Shown here: one piece after another, positions 56,409-64,000 of the stretch | How the letters are laid out: each line of letters opens with the position of its first letter | How positions within the stretch are numbered: the stretch's first letter is position 1 | NCBI GenBank assembly: GCA_021201335.1 | Contig: JAJQFD010000004.1 | Span: 62,001-126,000, forward strand | DNA: 64,000 bases | DNA from: Bacteroides sp. | GTDB taxonomy: Bacteria; Bacteroidota; Bacteroidia; Bacteroidales; Bacteroidaceae | Direction of reading: 5' to 3' | Notes under the pieces: model-generated | The model's database searches: none | What the model saw: only the letters and a program-made list of their open reading frames with translations | Told to the model about the DNA's origin: nothing | Program-made: the position numbers and the translations under genes

Positions 56409-57748
56409 TGAATGAAGATTTTATCAAAGAAATTAAACGCCTGATCGAATCACAGGATTCGGAAAAGGTAAAAGAATCACTTGCGAATCTCCACCCCGCT
56501 GACATTGCAGAGCTATGCAATGACCTCAGTGTTGATGAGGCTAAGTTTGTTTATCGTCTTCTTGACAACGAAACAGCGGCCGATGTACTGGTGGAGATGG
56601 ACGAAGACGCAAGAAAAGAATTCCTGGATCTGCTCCCACTGGAAATAATCGCCAAACGATTCGTGGATTATATGGATACGGACGATGCCGTAGACCTGAT
56701 TCGCGAACTGGATGAAGAGAAACAGGATGAACTTCTTTCTCATATCGAAGACATTGAACAGGCTGGTGACATTGTCGACCTTCTGAAATACGACGAAGAC
56801 ACCGCAGGGGGACACATGGGTACCGAAATGGTAGTGGTGAATGAGAACTGGAGTATGCCCGAATGTTTGAAAGAAATGCGCCATCAGGCAGAAGAGTTGG
56901 ACGAAATTTATTATATCTATGTCGTAGATGATGATGAAAGGCTTCAGGGAGTATTTCCGTTAAAGAAAATGATTACCTCTCCTTCTGTATCCAAAGTAAA
57001 ACATGTGATGCAAAAAGGTCCTATAGCTGTACGGGTGGACACTCCTATTGATGAAGTAGTGCAGACTATTGAAAAGTATGACCTTGTAGCCATTCCGGTT
57101 ATTGATAGCATCGGCCGTCTGGTCGGGCAAATCACAGTCGACGATATCATGGATGAAGTTCGCGAACAGAGCGAACGTGATTATCAGTTGGCCTCAGGTC
57201 TTTCGCAGGATGTTGAAACGCATGACAGCGTTTTTCGTCAGACAACTGCCCGTTTGCCCTGGTTACTTATCGGCATGGTAGGCGGAATAGGCAATTCGAT
57301 GATCCTGGGAAATTTTGATACAACCTTTGCCACCCATCCTGAAATGGCACTCTACATTCCTCTTATAGGCGGAACCGGTGGAAATGTAGGAACGCAATCT
57401 TCTGCGATTGTTGTTCAGGGTTTAGCCAATAGTTCTTTAAGCGAGAAAGATACATTCAAACAAGTTGGAAAAGAAGCGGTTGTTGCACTTATTAATGCCA
57501 CTATTATTCCTTTATTGGTATATATTTACAATTTCATCCGTTTCGGCCCTTCGGCAACTGTCACTTATTCTGTTTCCATCAGCCTGTTTGCAGTAGTAAT
57601 GTTTGCTTCTCTTTTCGGTACATTTGTACCCATGACACTGGAAAAGCTAAAAATCGACCCGGCCATTGCTACAGGACCGTTCATTGCCATTACAAACGAC
57701 ATTATTGGGATGATGTTGTACATGGGAATTACAGTTTTACTCTCTTAA
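56405..57748 (+). CDS. mgtE: Magnesium transporter MgtE
   Basis: 447 residues in the standard order: N-terminal superhelical domain (about 5-130), two CBS domains (about 130-255) and five membrane helices (about 280-447). GGTGGNVGTQSSAIVVQGLA in the second helix region is the pore signature, and AITNDIIGMMLYMG closes the channel part. Mg binding to the cytoplasmic domains shuts the pore, which regulates it directly. It overlaps rsmA by ATGA, so it is translationally coupled. Confidence 0.96.
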   Translation: MMNEDFIKEIKRLIESQDSEKVKESLANLHPADIAELCNDLSVDEAKFVYRLLDNETAADVLVEMDEDARKEFLDLLPLEIIAKRFVDYMDTDDAVDLIRELDEEKQDELLSHIEDIEQAGDIVDLLKYDEDTAGGHMGTEMVVVNENWSMPECLKEMRHQAEELDEIYYIYVVDDDERLQGVFPLKKMITSPSVSKVKHVMQKGPIAVRVDTPIDEVVQTIEKYDLVAIPVIDSIGRLVGQITVDDIMDEVREQSERDYQLASGLSQDVETHDSVFRQTTARLPWLLIGMVGGIGNSMILGNFDTTFATHPEMALYIPLIGGTGGNVGTQSSAIVVQGLANSSLSEKDTFKQVGKEAVVALINATIIPLLVYIYNFIRFGPSATVTYSVSISLFAVVMFASLFGTFVPMTLEKLKIDPAIATGPFIAITNDIIGMMLYMGITVLLS

Positions 57749-57862
57749 AGCCAAGTAAAATAAAAAAATATGCTCAAAATGTATGAAGTAATCTTTTTAT
57801 TTCATTAATTTGTGCCTCAAATAATTAGTAAATATAGGCTAACCTATCAACAAAATCGTAGT

Positions 57863-59743
57863 ATGATGGACTCTCATGAAACAAATCAACCTCTTATGCA
57901 AGACGGTTTGGAAGAAGAAAAAAAATCGATTGAAGTTTCTGAAAACACACCAGAAAATGTTACAGAAGAAACTTCAACTGAAACAACTGTACCGGAAGTT
58001 CAGGAGGAAGATGCACCCGTGCAAGCAACGAAAGAAAGCATTTTGGGCGAACTAAAACAACTTGCTGCCAAAGCTGAAGAAGCCAGCAAGCAAGAATTAG
58101 ACAGCCTGAAGCAAACTTTTTATAAATTGCATAATGCCGAATTGGAAACGGCTAAGAAACAATTCATTGAAGATGGCGGCACAGAAGAAGACTTTATGCC
58201 GAAATCAGACGAGGTGGAGATAGAGTTCAAAAACATAATGGCGGATATCAGGGAAAAAAGAAATGCGATTAATGCCCGGATTGAAAAAGAAAAAGAAGAA
58301 AATCTGGTACGCAAACTTGCTATAGTTGATCGATTGAAGGAACTGGTAGAGTCATCAGAAGATACAGGGAAGTCATACAGCGAATTCAAGAAGTTACAAC
58401 AGCAATGGAACGAAATCAGACAGGTGCCGCAAGCAAGAGTTAACGAATTGTGGAAAAGCTATCAGCATTATGTCGAAAAATTCTACGATATCTTAAAACT
58501 GAATAATGAATTCCGCGATTACGATTTCAAGAAAAATCTAGAAATAAAAAACAGGCTGATTGAGGCAGCGGAAAGACTGGCAGACGAACAGGATGTAGTA
58601 TCTGCTTTTCATCAGTTGCAAAAGTTACACCAGGAATTCAGAGATACGGGTCCGGTAGCGAAGGATTTGCGCGATGATGTTTGGAACCGTTTCAAAGCGG
58701 CTTCAACAGTGGTGAATCGCCGACATCAAAAACATTTTGAAGAACTTAAAGCAACCGAACAGCATAATTTAGATCAGAAAACGGTAATTTGCGAAATCGT
58801 TGAAAGCATTGAGTTCGACAAGCTGAAAACATTTGCCGAATGGGAAGAAAAAACCCAGGAAGTAATCGCCCTGCAAAATAAATGGAAGACTATTGGATTT
58901 GCACCGCAAAAGATGAACGTAAAGATCTTCGAACGTTTTCGCAAAGCCTGTGATGAGTTTTTCAAAAAGAAGGGAGAGTTCTTTAAAGAGGCAAAATCAA
59001 AAATGCAGGATAATCTCGAAAAGAAAAAAGAACTCTGCGAAAAAGCCGAAGCACTGAAAGATAATACTGACTGGAAAGAAACCAGCGAAATTTTCGTGAA
59101 ACTGCAAAAGGAATGGAAAACGATCGGTCCTGTGCAGAAAAAGTATTCAGATATTATCTGGAAAAGATTTATCAGCGCTTGTGATTATTTCTTTGAGCAG
59201 AAAAACAAAGCAACTTCTTCTCAGCGTTCGGTTGAACTGGATAACCTGAAAAAGAAAAAAAGTATTATTGAACAGTTGGCTGATATCGGTGAGTCAATGG
59301 AAGCAGAAGAAGCAACAGAACTGGTACGTGAATTAATGAAAGAGTGGACCACCATCGGTCATGTTCCATTTAAAGAAAAAGACAAAATATACAAACAATA
59401 TCACACATTAATCGATCAGCTTTTTGATCGTTTTAATCTGAGTTCCACCCAACGGAAATTAAGCAGTTTCAAATCAAATATCAGTAATATGAATGCTGAT
59501 AAAGGAGGCCCCCAATCTCTTTACAGAGAACGGGAAAAGCTGGTGCGCGCTTGTGAAAACATGAAGAGCGAGCTTCAAACTTATGAAAATAACCTGGGTT
59601 TCCTGACTGCATCTTCCAAGAAAGGCAATTCATTGCTAACCGAAATTAACCGCAAAGTTGAGAAACTGAAAACAGATATTCAGTTGGTACAGGATAAAAT
59701 CAAAGTAATTGATGAGTCCATTCAGGCTGAATCAGAAGAATAA
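57863..59743 (+). CDS. DUF349 helical repeat protein
   Basis: About 626 residues. After an acidic N-terminus (SIEVSENTPENVTEETSTE) come about five DUF349 repeats, each roughly 75 residues, seen as recurring ...WKTIGPVQKKYSDIIWKRF and similar W-x-x-I-G-x-V/A-P segments between about 130 and 550. The end is a coiled coil. The family is common in Bacteroidetes and Actinobacteria; function unknown. The frame opens at a GTG at 57812, but that base lies inside a TAATTTG promoter-like box. I therefore prefer the ATG pair at 57863/57866. A terminator follows at 59776. Confidence 0.88.
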   Translation: MMDSHETNQPLMQDGLEEEKKSIEVSENTPENVTEETSTETTVPEVQEEDAPVQATKESILGELKQLAAKAEEASKQELDSLKQTFYKLHNAELETAKKQFIEDGGTEEDFMPKSDEVEIEFKNIMADIREKRNAINARIEKEKEENLVRKLAIVDRLKELVESSEDTGKSYSEFKKLQQQWNEIRQVPQARVNELWKSYQHYVEKFYDILKLNNEFRDYDFKKNLEIKNRLIEAAERLADEQDVVSAFHQLQKLHQEFRDTGPVAKDLRDDVWNRFKAASTVVNRRHQKHFEELKATEQHNLDQKTVICEIVESIEFDKLKTFAEWEEKTQEVIALQNKWKTIGFAPQKMNVKIFERFRKACDEFFKKKGEFFKEAKSKMQDNLEKKKELCEKAEALKDNTDWKETSEIFVKLQKEWKTIGPVQKKYSDIIWKRFISACDYFFEQKNKATSSQRSVELDNLKKKKSIIEQLADIGESMEAEEATELVRELMKEWTTIGHVPFKEKDKIYKQYHTLIDQLFDRFNLSSTQRKLSSFKSNISNMNADKGGPQSLYREREKLVRACENMKSELQTYENNLGFLTASSKKGNSLLTEINRKVEKLKTDIQLVQDKIKVIDESIQAESEE

Positions 59744-59775
59744 ACACCGGGAAGAAAACTGATAAAATAATAAAT

Positions 59776-59825
59776 GAGCTGAAATTGAGGTATATTGAAA
59801 TAACTCATTTTCAGCTCTTTTTCTT
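59776..59825 (+). terminator. Terminator of the DUF349 gene
   Basis: GAGCTGAAATTGAG (59776-59789) pairs with CTCATTTTCAGCTC (59804-59817), 13 of 14 positions, then a T-rich run to 59825. Confidence 0.85.
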
Positions 59826-59863
59826 TAAAGATTGAATCCTATGTTAACTCATATTGATCATTT

Positions 59864-60862
59864 ATGAAAAACTTTTCCATTCTTCTCTCAGCCTTTATCG
59901 TCCTAACATTTACGCAATGTAAGCAAGATCCGTCTGTCAGGTTTAAGTCGAAAGGTGGATTGAGGGTGATATTAAAACTCGATGAATCTACAATCAGCCC
60001 AACAAATCAGGAAGAGATTTTAAAAATACGTGAGAAAACGGTGAATATTTTAAATAATCGTTTAAACTATTTTGGGGTAGCTCCACATATAGAATGGTTA
60101 GAAGCAGAAAATCTTCTTCGAATGGAGATCCCGGAAGTGAAAAATTCTCTTGCGATTCATCAATTACTTGAAACCAATGCAGAACTTGAGTTTAGAGAAA
60201 CAATGGTTTTATCTGATGCAAAAAATCTCTTTACCGAAGCGGATAAAAGATTGACGAACATTCTCGTAAGTGATATAGATAAAGAAGCAAAAAAGAAAAC
60301 ATCACAGCTTCAATATCCGCTTTTAAGTAAGTTATTTATCAATCAAGGGTATTCGGGCCCAATTGTTGGATATGTACATCAGAAAGACACCAATAAAGTA
60401 ACAGAATATCTGAATAGAATGGAAATAAAGTCTCAATTCCCCGAAGAATTAACATTTAAATGGTCTGCTAAACCCATGATGAATTCCACAGAATATTACG
60501 AATTGTATACAATAAAAAGAATAAATCAACAGAATCTGGTCTTGAAAGGGGATGCTATAACAAAAGCATTCGTAGATGTTGATAACTTCCAGCAACCTGC
60601 TATTAGTATAATAATGAATGAAGCAGGAAGTAAAATGTGGGAACAATTAACTGGACTAAACGTAGGAAATGCTATTGCAATTCTTCTCAATCACGAAGTA
60701 TATTCAGCTCCTTTTGTAAGTGAAAAAATCACAGGTAACAATTGCACAATAGCTGGTCAGTTTGATTCAGAAGAGGTTCAGATATTGGTGTCCCTACTTA
60801 ACTTTGCCCAACTACCTGTCGGGGTAAAAATCATTCAGGAAGAAGTAATAAGCAAACCCTAA
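59864..60862 (+). CDS. Orphan SecD-periplasmic-domain-like lipoprotein
   Basis: 332 residues. A signal peptide ends at FTQC (Cys 19), a probable though non-canonical lipobox. The mature protein follows the SecD periplasmic region. Residues about 25-110 have the P1 base (KGGLRVILKLDE..., then IREKTVNILNNRLNYFGV). The C-terminal part has SIIMNEAGSKMWEQLTG, HEVYSAPFVSEKITGNNCTI and SEEVQILVSLLNFAQLPVGVKII, as in SecD just before its first membrane helix. None of the SecD membrane helices is present. It would therefore be a periplasmic lipoprotein that mimics or partners SecDF. A paralogue decayed from SecD is the alternative. Confidence 0.85.
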   Translation: MKNFSILLSAFIVLTFTQCKQDPSVRFKSKGGLRVILKLDESTISPTNQEEILKIREKTVNILNNRLNYFGVAPHIEWLEAENLLRMEIPEVKNSLAIHQLLETNAELEFRETMVLSDAKNLFTEADKRLTNILVSDIDKEAKKKTSQLQYPLLSKLFINQGYSGPIVGYVHQKDTNKVTEYLNRMEIKSQFPEELTFKWSAKPMMNSTEYYELYTIKRINQQNLVLKGDAITKAFVDVDNFQQPAISIIMNEAGSKMWEQLTGLNVGNAIAILLNHEVYSAPFVSEKITGNNCTIAGQFDSEEVQILVSLLNFAQLPVGVKIIQEEVISKP

Positions 60863-60902
60863 AAAGAAAAGCGAACATATCTTCGTATATTCGCTTTAGC
60901 TG

Positions 60903-60973
60903 TTGGGCTACCAGGATTCGAACCTGGAATGTCAGGACCAGAATCTGAAGTGTTACCATTACACCATAGCCCA
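60903..60973 (-). tRNA. tRNA-Gln, anticodon CTG
   Basis: 71 bases. The acceptor stem TGGGCTA/TAGCCCA pairs over 7 bp, the D arm is GTGT...ACAC, and the T arm CCAGG-TTCGAAT-CCTGG is perfect. The anticodon loop TTCTGGT gives CTG (glutamine). The anticodon stem TCAGA/CCTGA has one A-C mismatch next to the loop. The discriminator base is A and CCA is not encoded, so it must be added enzymatically. Confidence 0.95.
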
Positions 60974-61104
60974 ATTTTTCCGTGTGCAAAGATACAACTA
61001 TTTTAAAAAACAACAAGAACTAATATCTTTTTTTACGCACTGAGTCTTGCTAAGAAAACACTAGTTACTCCAATTGCTCAACCCTGCTTTTAAAATCCAA
61101 ATAA

Positions 61105-61577
61105 TTCAACCTGTATCAAGGATGAATTAAAAAACAATTAACCAAAATCCGGTTACAACAGTACAGGCTGTGGAGTTTTACAATAATCAAAGACCACACA
61201 GGAGTCTGGATATGATGACACCTGTTCAAGACAGAGAGAAAACCGGAGTAATTAAGAAAAGATGGAAGAGCTATAAAGATAACTATAGAGAAACAGTAAT
61301 ATCTGAATAAACCTCTTATCTTGTTTTTGGAGAAAAAAACGCTCAGAATAGAGCACCGAGCAAGAAAAGGCCTGGCCTGAAAACAAGGTCTTTCTTGTTC
61401 AAATATATTGTTGAAAAGTAAATCAGTCAACCTGTTCCAAGGATAAAAAGAAAAACGGTAAACCGCTTTTAGAGATAAAAGAAAAAACGGTAAACCAAAT
61501 ATAGTGATAAGTGTTAAATCAGTCAACCGAATATAGGTGTAAGAAAAAAATAGTCAACCAAAATCAGGTTACTACAC
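61105..61577. repeat. Degenerate 32-bp tandem repeat, two blocks
   Basis: A shared AACC occurs at 61108 and 61140, then at 61429, 61461, 61493, 61525 and 61556 (steps of 32, 32, 32 and 31). The first block's two units match the first and last units of the second block (16 of 18 and 19 of 22 bases), suggesting one array that was copied or interrupted. The period is not a multiple of three and no frame stays open across it. Confidence 0.75.
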
Positions 61578-61598
61578 TCTTAATAAGGAAATTTTTTG

Positions 61599-61728
61599 TT
61601 AACCAATCACCTCTTCTCCGTTAACCGATCACCTTTTCCTTGTTAACTAATTGCTCATTACTTGTTAAACAATCGCTCCTTCCTCATTAACCAAAATATT
61701 TTTTTGTTAACCAATTATTTTCCTATTG
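61599..61728. repeat. 22-bp tandem repeat, six units
   Basis: Units begin TTAAC or TTAAAC at 61599, 61621, 61643, 61665, 61687 (this one 20 bp) and 61707. Consensus core TTAACCAATC followed by a C/T-rich half. Iteron-like spacing (about two helical turns). Confidence 0.8.
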
Positions 61729-61812
61729 TTTTTTTAAGCAATAATCTCCTTAAAAAAACCACAAAAAAAGAATAGATTTGTTCTATACCTTTTTTCCTAC
61801 AAGATTTCACAG

Positions 61813-61820
61813 TATATTTG
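61813..61820 (+). promoter_or_regulatory. Putative -7 element of the rsfS-ftsH operon
   Basis: TATATTTG matches TAnnTTTG and implies a leader of about 125 bases before rsfS. No -33 TTTG at the usual distance. Confidence 0.45.
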
Positions 61821-61950
61821 CACTTGATAAATTAGATTTAAATACATTCATTTCATTCGGTTAGTTATTGCCTCATAAAATTAAACCTTTATCATCCGGT
61901 AGTTGTTCTAACCCAAACAATAGAAATAAAAAAACAGCTTAAAAAAATAC

Positions 61951-62310
61951 ATGGACGAAAGCAATATTTTAATTCAAAAAATTACTGAAGGAATACAAGA
62001 AAAAAAAGGAAAAAATATAGTTATAGCTGATTTAACACCTATTGAAGATACTATTTGTAAATACTTTATTATTTGTCAGGGCAATTCTCCCAGTCAAGTG
62101 AACGCTATTGTTGACTCTATCAGGGAATTTGCCCGCAAAACTTTAAATATAAAACCGGCTTCCATAGATGGACTCAGAAATGCGGAATGGGTTGCCATGG
62201 ACTATCATGATGTTCTTGTGCATGTCTTTTTACCCAATATCCGGGAATACTATAATCTGGAAACTCTGTGGGCAGATGCCAAATTAACAACCATACCCGA
62301 TATTGATTAA
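61951..62310 (+). CDS. rsfS: Ribosome silencing factor RsfS
   Basis: 119 residues, the whole RsfS/Iojap domain: IVIADLTPIEDTICKYFIICQGNSPSQVNAI, then GLRNAEWVAMDYHDVLVHVF. It binds uL14 on the 50S subunit and blocks subunit joining when nutrients fail. It starts after a long AT-rich leader and ends five bases before ftsH, a pairing seen widely in Bacteroidetes. Confidence 0.96.
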   Translation: MDESNILIQKITEGIQEKKGKNIVIADLTPIEDTICKYFIICQGNSPSQVNAIVDSIREFARKTLNIKPASIDGLRNAEWVAMDYHDVLVHVFLPNIREYYNLETLWADAKLTTIPDID

Positions 62311-62315
62311 CAGAT

Positions 62316-64000
62316 ATGGAAGAAAACAAAAATAAAAAAACAATTAGAAACAATATGCCTAAGTTCAGCCTGAACTGGATGTATATGATTATCGGCATGG
62401 CTCTTATCGGGCTTTTGCTGATGAACGAAAGCGGCTCATCGGTCAAAAAAGTATCATACGATGAGTTTCAGGAGTATGTCTCGTCAGGCTATATCCGAAA
62501 AATTATTGGATATGATGATAACTCCTTAGAGGCTTTTATAAAGCCTCAGTATGTTCAAACCATCTTTAAGCAGGATTCAACAAGAGCTGGAAGAAACCCG
62601 ATGGTCACTACGAAAGTGCCTAATTTGGAACGGCTTGATATTTTCTTGGAGGCAGAAAAGAAAGAAGGAAGATTTGATGGCACGGTTAATTTCGACGAAA
62701 GACGGGACTATTTTACCATTTTCCTCTGGAATATACTTCCTTTTGCGTTACTTATCGGCCTCTGGATCTTCTTCATGCGGCGCATGAGTGGAGGAGCCAG
62801 TGGAGGTGCCGGAGGAGTTTTCAATGTAGGTAAGTCTAAAGCCCAGTTATTCGAAAAAGGGAATTCGGTAAAGATTACTTTTAAAGATGTAGCCGGTTTA
62901 GCAGAAGCCAAACAGGAAGTCGAAGAAATCGTTGAATTCCTGAAAGCACCACAAAAGTACACAGATCTGGGTGGAAAAATTCCTAAAGGTGCCTTACTGG
63001 TAGGTCCTCCGGGAACAGGTAAAACGTTACTTGCCAAAGCCGTAGCAGGTGAAGCAGATGTACCGTTTTTCTCTTTAGCTGGATCAGACTTCGTTGAAAT
63101 GTTTGTAGGGGTTGGAGCTTCCCGTGTACGCGATTTATTTAAACAAGCCAAAGAAAAAGCACCATGCATTGTATTTATTGATGAAATCGATGCTGTAGGT
63201 CGTGCCCGTGGCAAAAACCCAAGTATGGGTGGTAATGACGAACGAGAAAATACTCTGAATCAGTTACTTACTGAAATGGATGGATTCGGTTCAAACAGTG
63301 GTGTTATTATTCTGGCAGCTACCAACCGGGTTGATGTTTTGGATAAAGCTTTGCTTCGTGCCGGACGTTTTGATCGGCAAATTCATGTAGATTTACCTGA
63401 CTTGAACGAACGTAAAGAAGTATTCGGAGTACATTTACGTCCAATTAAGATTGATAATACAGTAGATGTAGACTTATTAGCACGTCAAACACCAGGTTTC
63501 TCAGGTGCAGATATTGCGAACGTTTGTAACGAAGCAGCCTTAATAGCCGCCCGCCATGGTAAGAAGTTCGTAGGTAAACAGGATTTTCTGGATGCTGTTG
63601 ATCGTATTATTGGTGGATTGGAAAAGAAAAGTAAAATCACAACTGAAGCGGAACGGCGTGCCATTGCTTTGCATGAAGCCGGACATGCCAGTCTTTCCTG
63701 GTTACTGGAACATGCTAATCCTTTGATTAAAGTAACAATTGTACCTCGTGGACGGGCTTTGGGTGCAGCCTGGTATCTACCGGAAGAAAGACAAATTACG
63801 ACGAAAGATCAGATGCTGGATGAAATGTGTGCTACCTTAGGTGGACGCGCGGCAGAAGATCTCTTTATCGGTAAAATTTCTACAGGGGCCATGAACGATT
63901 TGGAACGGGTTACTAAACAAGCTTTTGGTATGATTGCCTATTTAGGTATGAGTGACCGATTACCAAATCTTTGTTATTATAGCAACGATGAATACGGTTT
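62316..64000 (+). CDS. ftsH: ATP-dependent zinc metalloprotease FtsH (runs off the right edge)
   Basis: 561 codons visible of about 650-680. ATG at 62316 ([13 protein letters not shown]). One membrane helix lies at about 22-38, then a small periplasmic domain, then a second helix near 130-150. The AAA motor has GPPGTGKT at 230-237, [14 protein letters not shown] (Walker B) and [21 protein letters not shown] (second region of homology). The peptidase domain has HEAGH at 453-457, the zinc site. It degrades membrane and short-lived cytoplasmic proteins. The C-terminus is outside the window. Confidence 0.98.
   Translation, partial: MEENKNKKTIRNNMPKFSLNWMYMIIGMALIGLLLMNESGSSVKKVSYDEFQEYVSSGYIRKIIGYDDNSLEAFIKPQYVQTIFKQDSTRAGRNPMVTTKVPNLERLDIFLEAEKKEGRFDGTVNFDERRDYFTIFLWNILPFALLIGLWIFFMRRMSGGASGGAGGVFNVGKSKAQLFEKGNSVKITFKDVAGLAEAKQEVEEIVEFLKAPQKYTDLGGKIPKGALLVGPPGTGKTLLAKAVAGEADVPFFSLAGSDFVEMFVGVGASRVRDLFKQAKEKAPCIVFIDEIDAVGRARGKNPSMGGNDERENTLNQLLTEMDGFGSNSGVIILAATNRVDVLDKALLRAGRFDRQIHVDLPDLNERKEVFGVHLRPIKIDNTVDVDLLARQTPGFSGADIANVCNEAALIAARHGKKFVGKQDFLDAVDRIIGGLEKKSKITTEAERRAIALHEAGHASLSWLLEHANPLIKVTIVPRGRALGAAWYLPEERQITTKDQMLDEMCATLGGRAAEDLFIGKISTGAMNDLERVTKQAFGMIAYLGMSDRLPNLCYYSNDEYG

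Larger units (their letters stand above)
60974..61950. other. 977-base gap with two tandem arrays before rsfS
   Basis: Dominated by two degenerate tandem repeats, 61105-61577 (32-bp period) and 61599-61728 (22-bp period), then a TATATTTG -7 box at 61813-61820. A 136-codon minus-strand frame at 61116-61526 is a by-product of the repeats. No gene seen. Confidence 0.7.

Noticed and set aside
61116..61526. 136-codon minus-strand open frame
   Set aside because: Lies within the repeat region, with low-complexity hydrophobic sequence and no start signal.
61599..61728. Tandem array as a possible CRISPR
   Set aside because: Units abut with no separate conserved repeat and unique spacer of 30 or so bases, and no cas genes lie near.
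61599..61728. Array as a replication origin
   Set aside because: No dnaA or parAB gene nearby and no cluster of TTATNCACA boxes seen; the iteron-like spacing alone is not enough.

Overview
The window is an ordinary-looking stretch of a Bacteroidales chromosome. Reasons: type III glutamine synthetase, MeaB, DUF349, DUF1573, DUF3810, DUF5063 and DUF5686 proteins; Sec signal peptides that typically end ...AQ; and promoters matching the Bacteroidetes pattern TTTG-N19/20-TAnnTTTG (clearest in front of rpsA and the DUF5686 gene). Tannerellaceae/Parabacteroides is my best guess, but it is only a guess from protein style. Most genes are housekeeping: valS (cut by the left edge), mazG, an ECF sigma/anti-sigma pair, rnz, rpsA, cbpA-cbpM, glutamine synthetase III, a Crp-family regulator, rsmE, a bifunctional nuclease, an MFS nucleoside transporter, rlmI, ftsK-lolA-trxB, an MscS channel, meaB, a very large alpha-2-macroglobulin-like protein, a GH20 hexosaminidase, pepD, rsmA-mgtE, a tRNA-Gln, rsfS and ftsH (cut by the right edge).

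The unusual part is 3427-13204, a tightly packed nine-gene operon on the minus strand behind a recognisable promoter. In order it encodes a three-helix membrane protein, a large tubulin-like putative GTPase, a zinc-ribbon/single-membrane-helix/MORN protein, and six exported proteins: two with no recognised fold or only a weak one, an NTF2-like one, a PEGA plus formylglycine-generating-enzyme-fold protein, a CsgG/FlgT-like protein and a small one. It reads as a cytoplasmic tubulin-like polymerase coupled through the inner membrane to a periplasmic assembly. Two genes are broken as sequenced. The tubulin-like gene has its nucleotide-binding N-terminus shifted out of frame at a run of seven G, and the fifth gene has one in-frame TAG where CAG is expected. 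The operon may therefore be phase-variable or decaying, or the run may be a sequencing error.

Second-tier points are noncoding. Four dyad repeats with an exact 23-bp period lie upstream of the GH20 gene. Two degenerate tandem arrays (32-bp and 22-bp periods) occupy the 1-kb gap between tRNA-Gln and rsfS. A 21-bp repeat family sits at three gene ends and finishes in a terminator-like hairpin. Other points are an AAA-ATPase/DUF4435 pair with the layout of the PARIS defence system, an orphan SecD-like lipoprotein, and an alpha-2-macroglobulin homologue that has lost its thioester.
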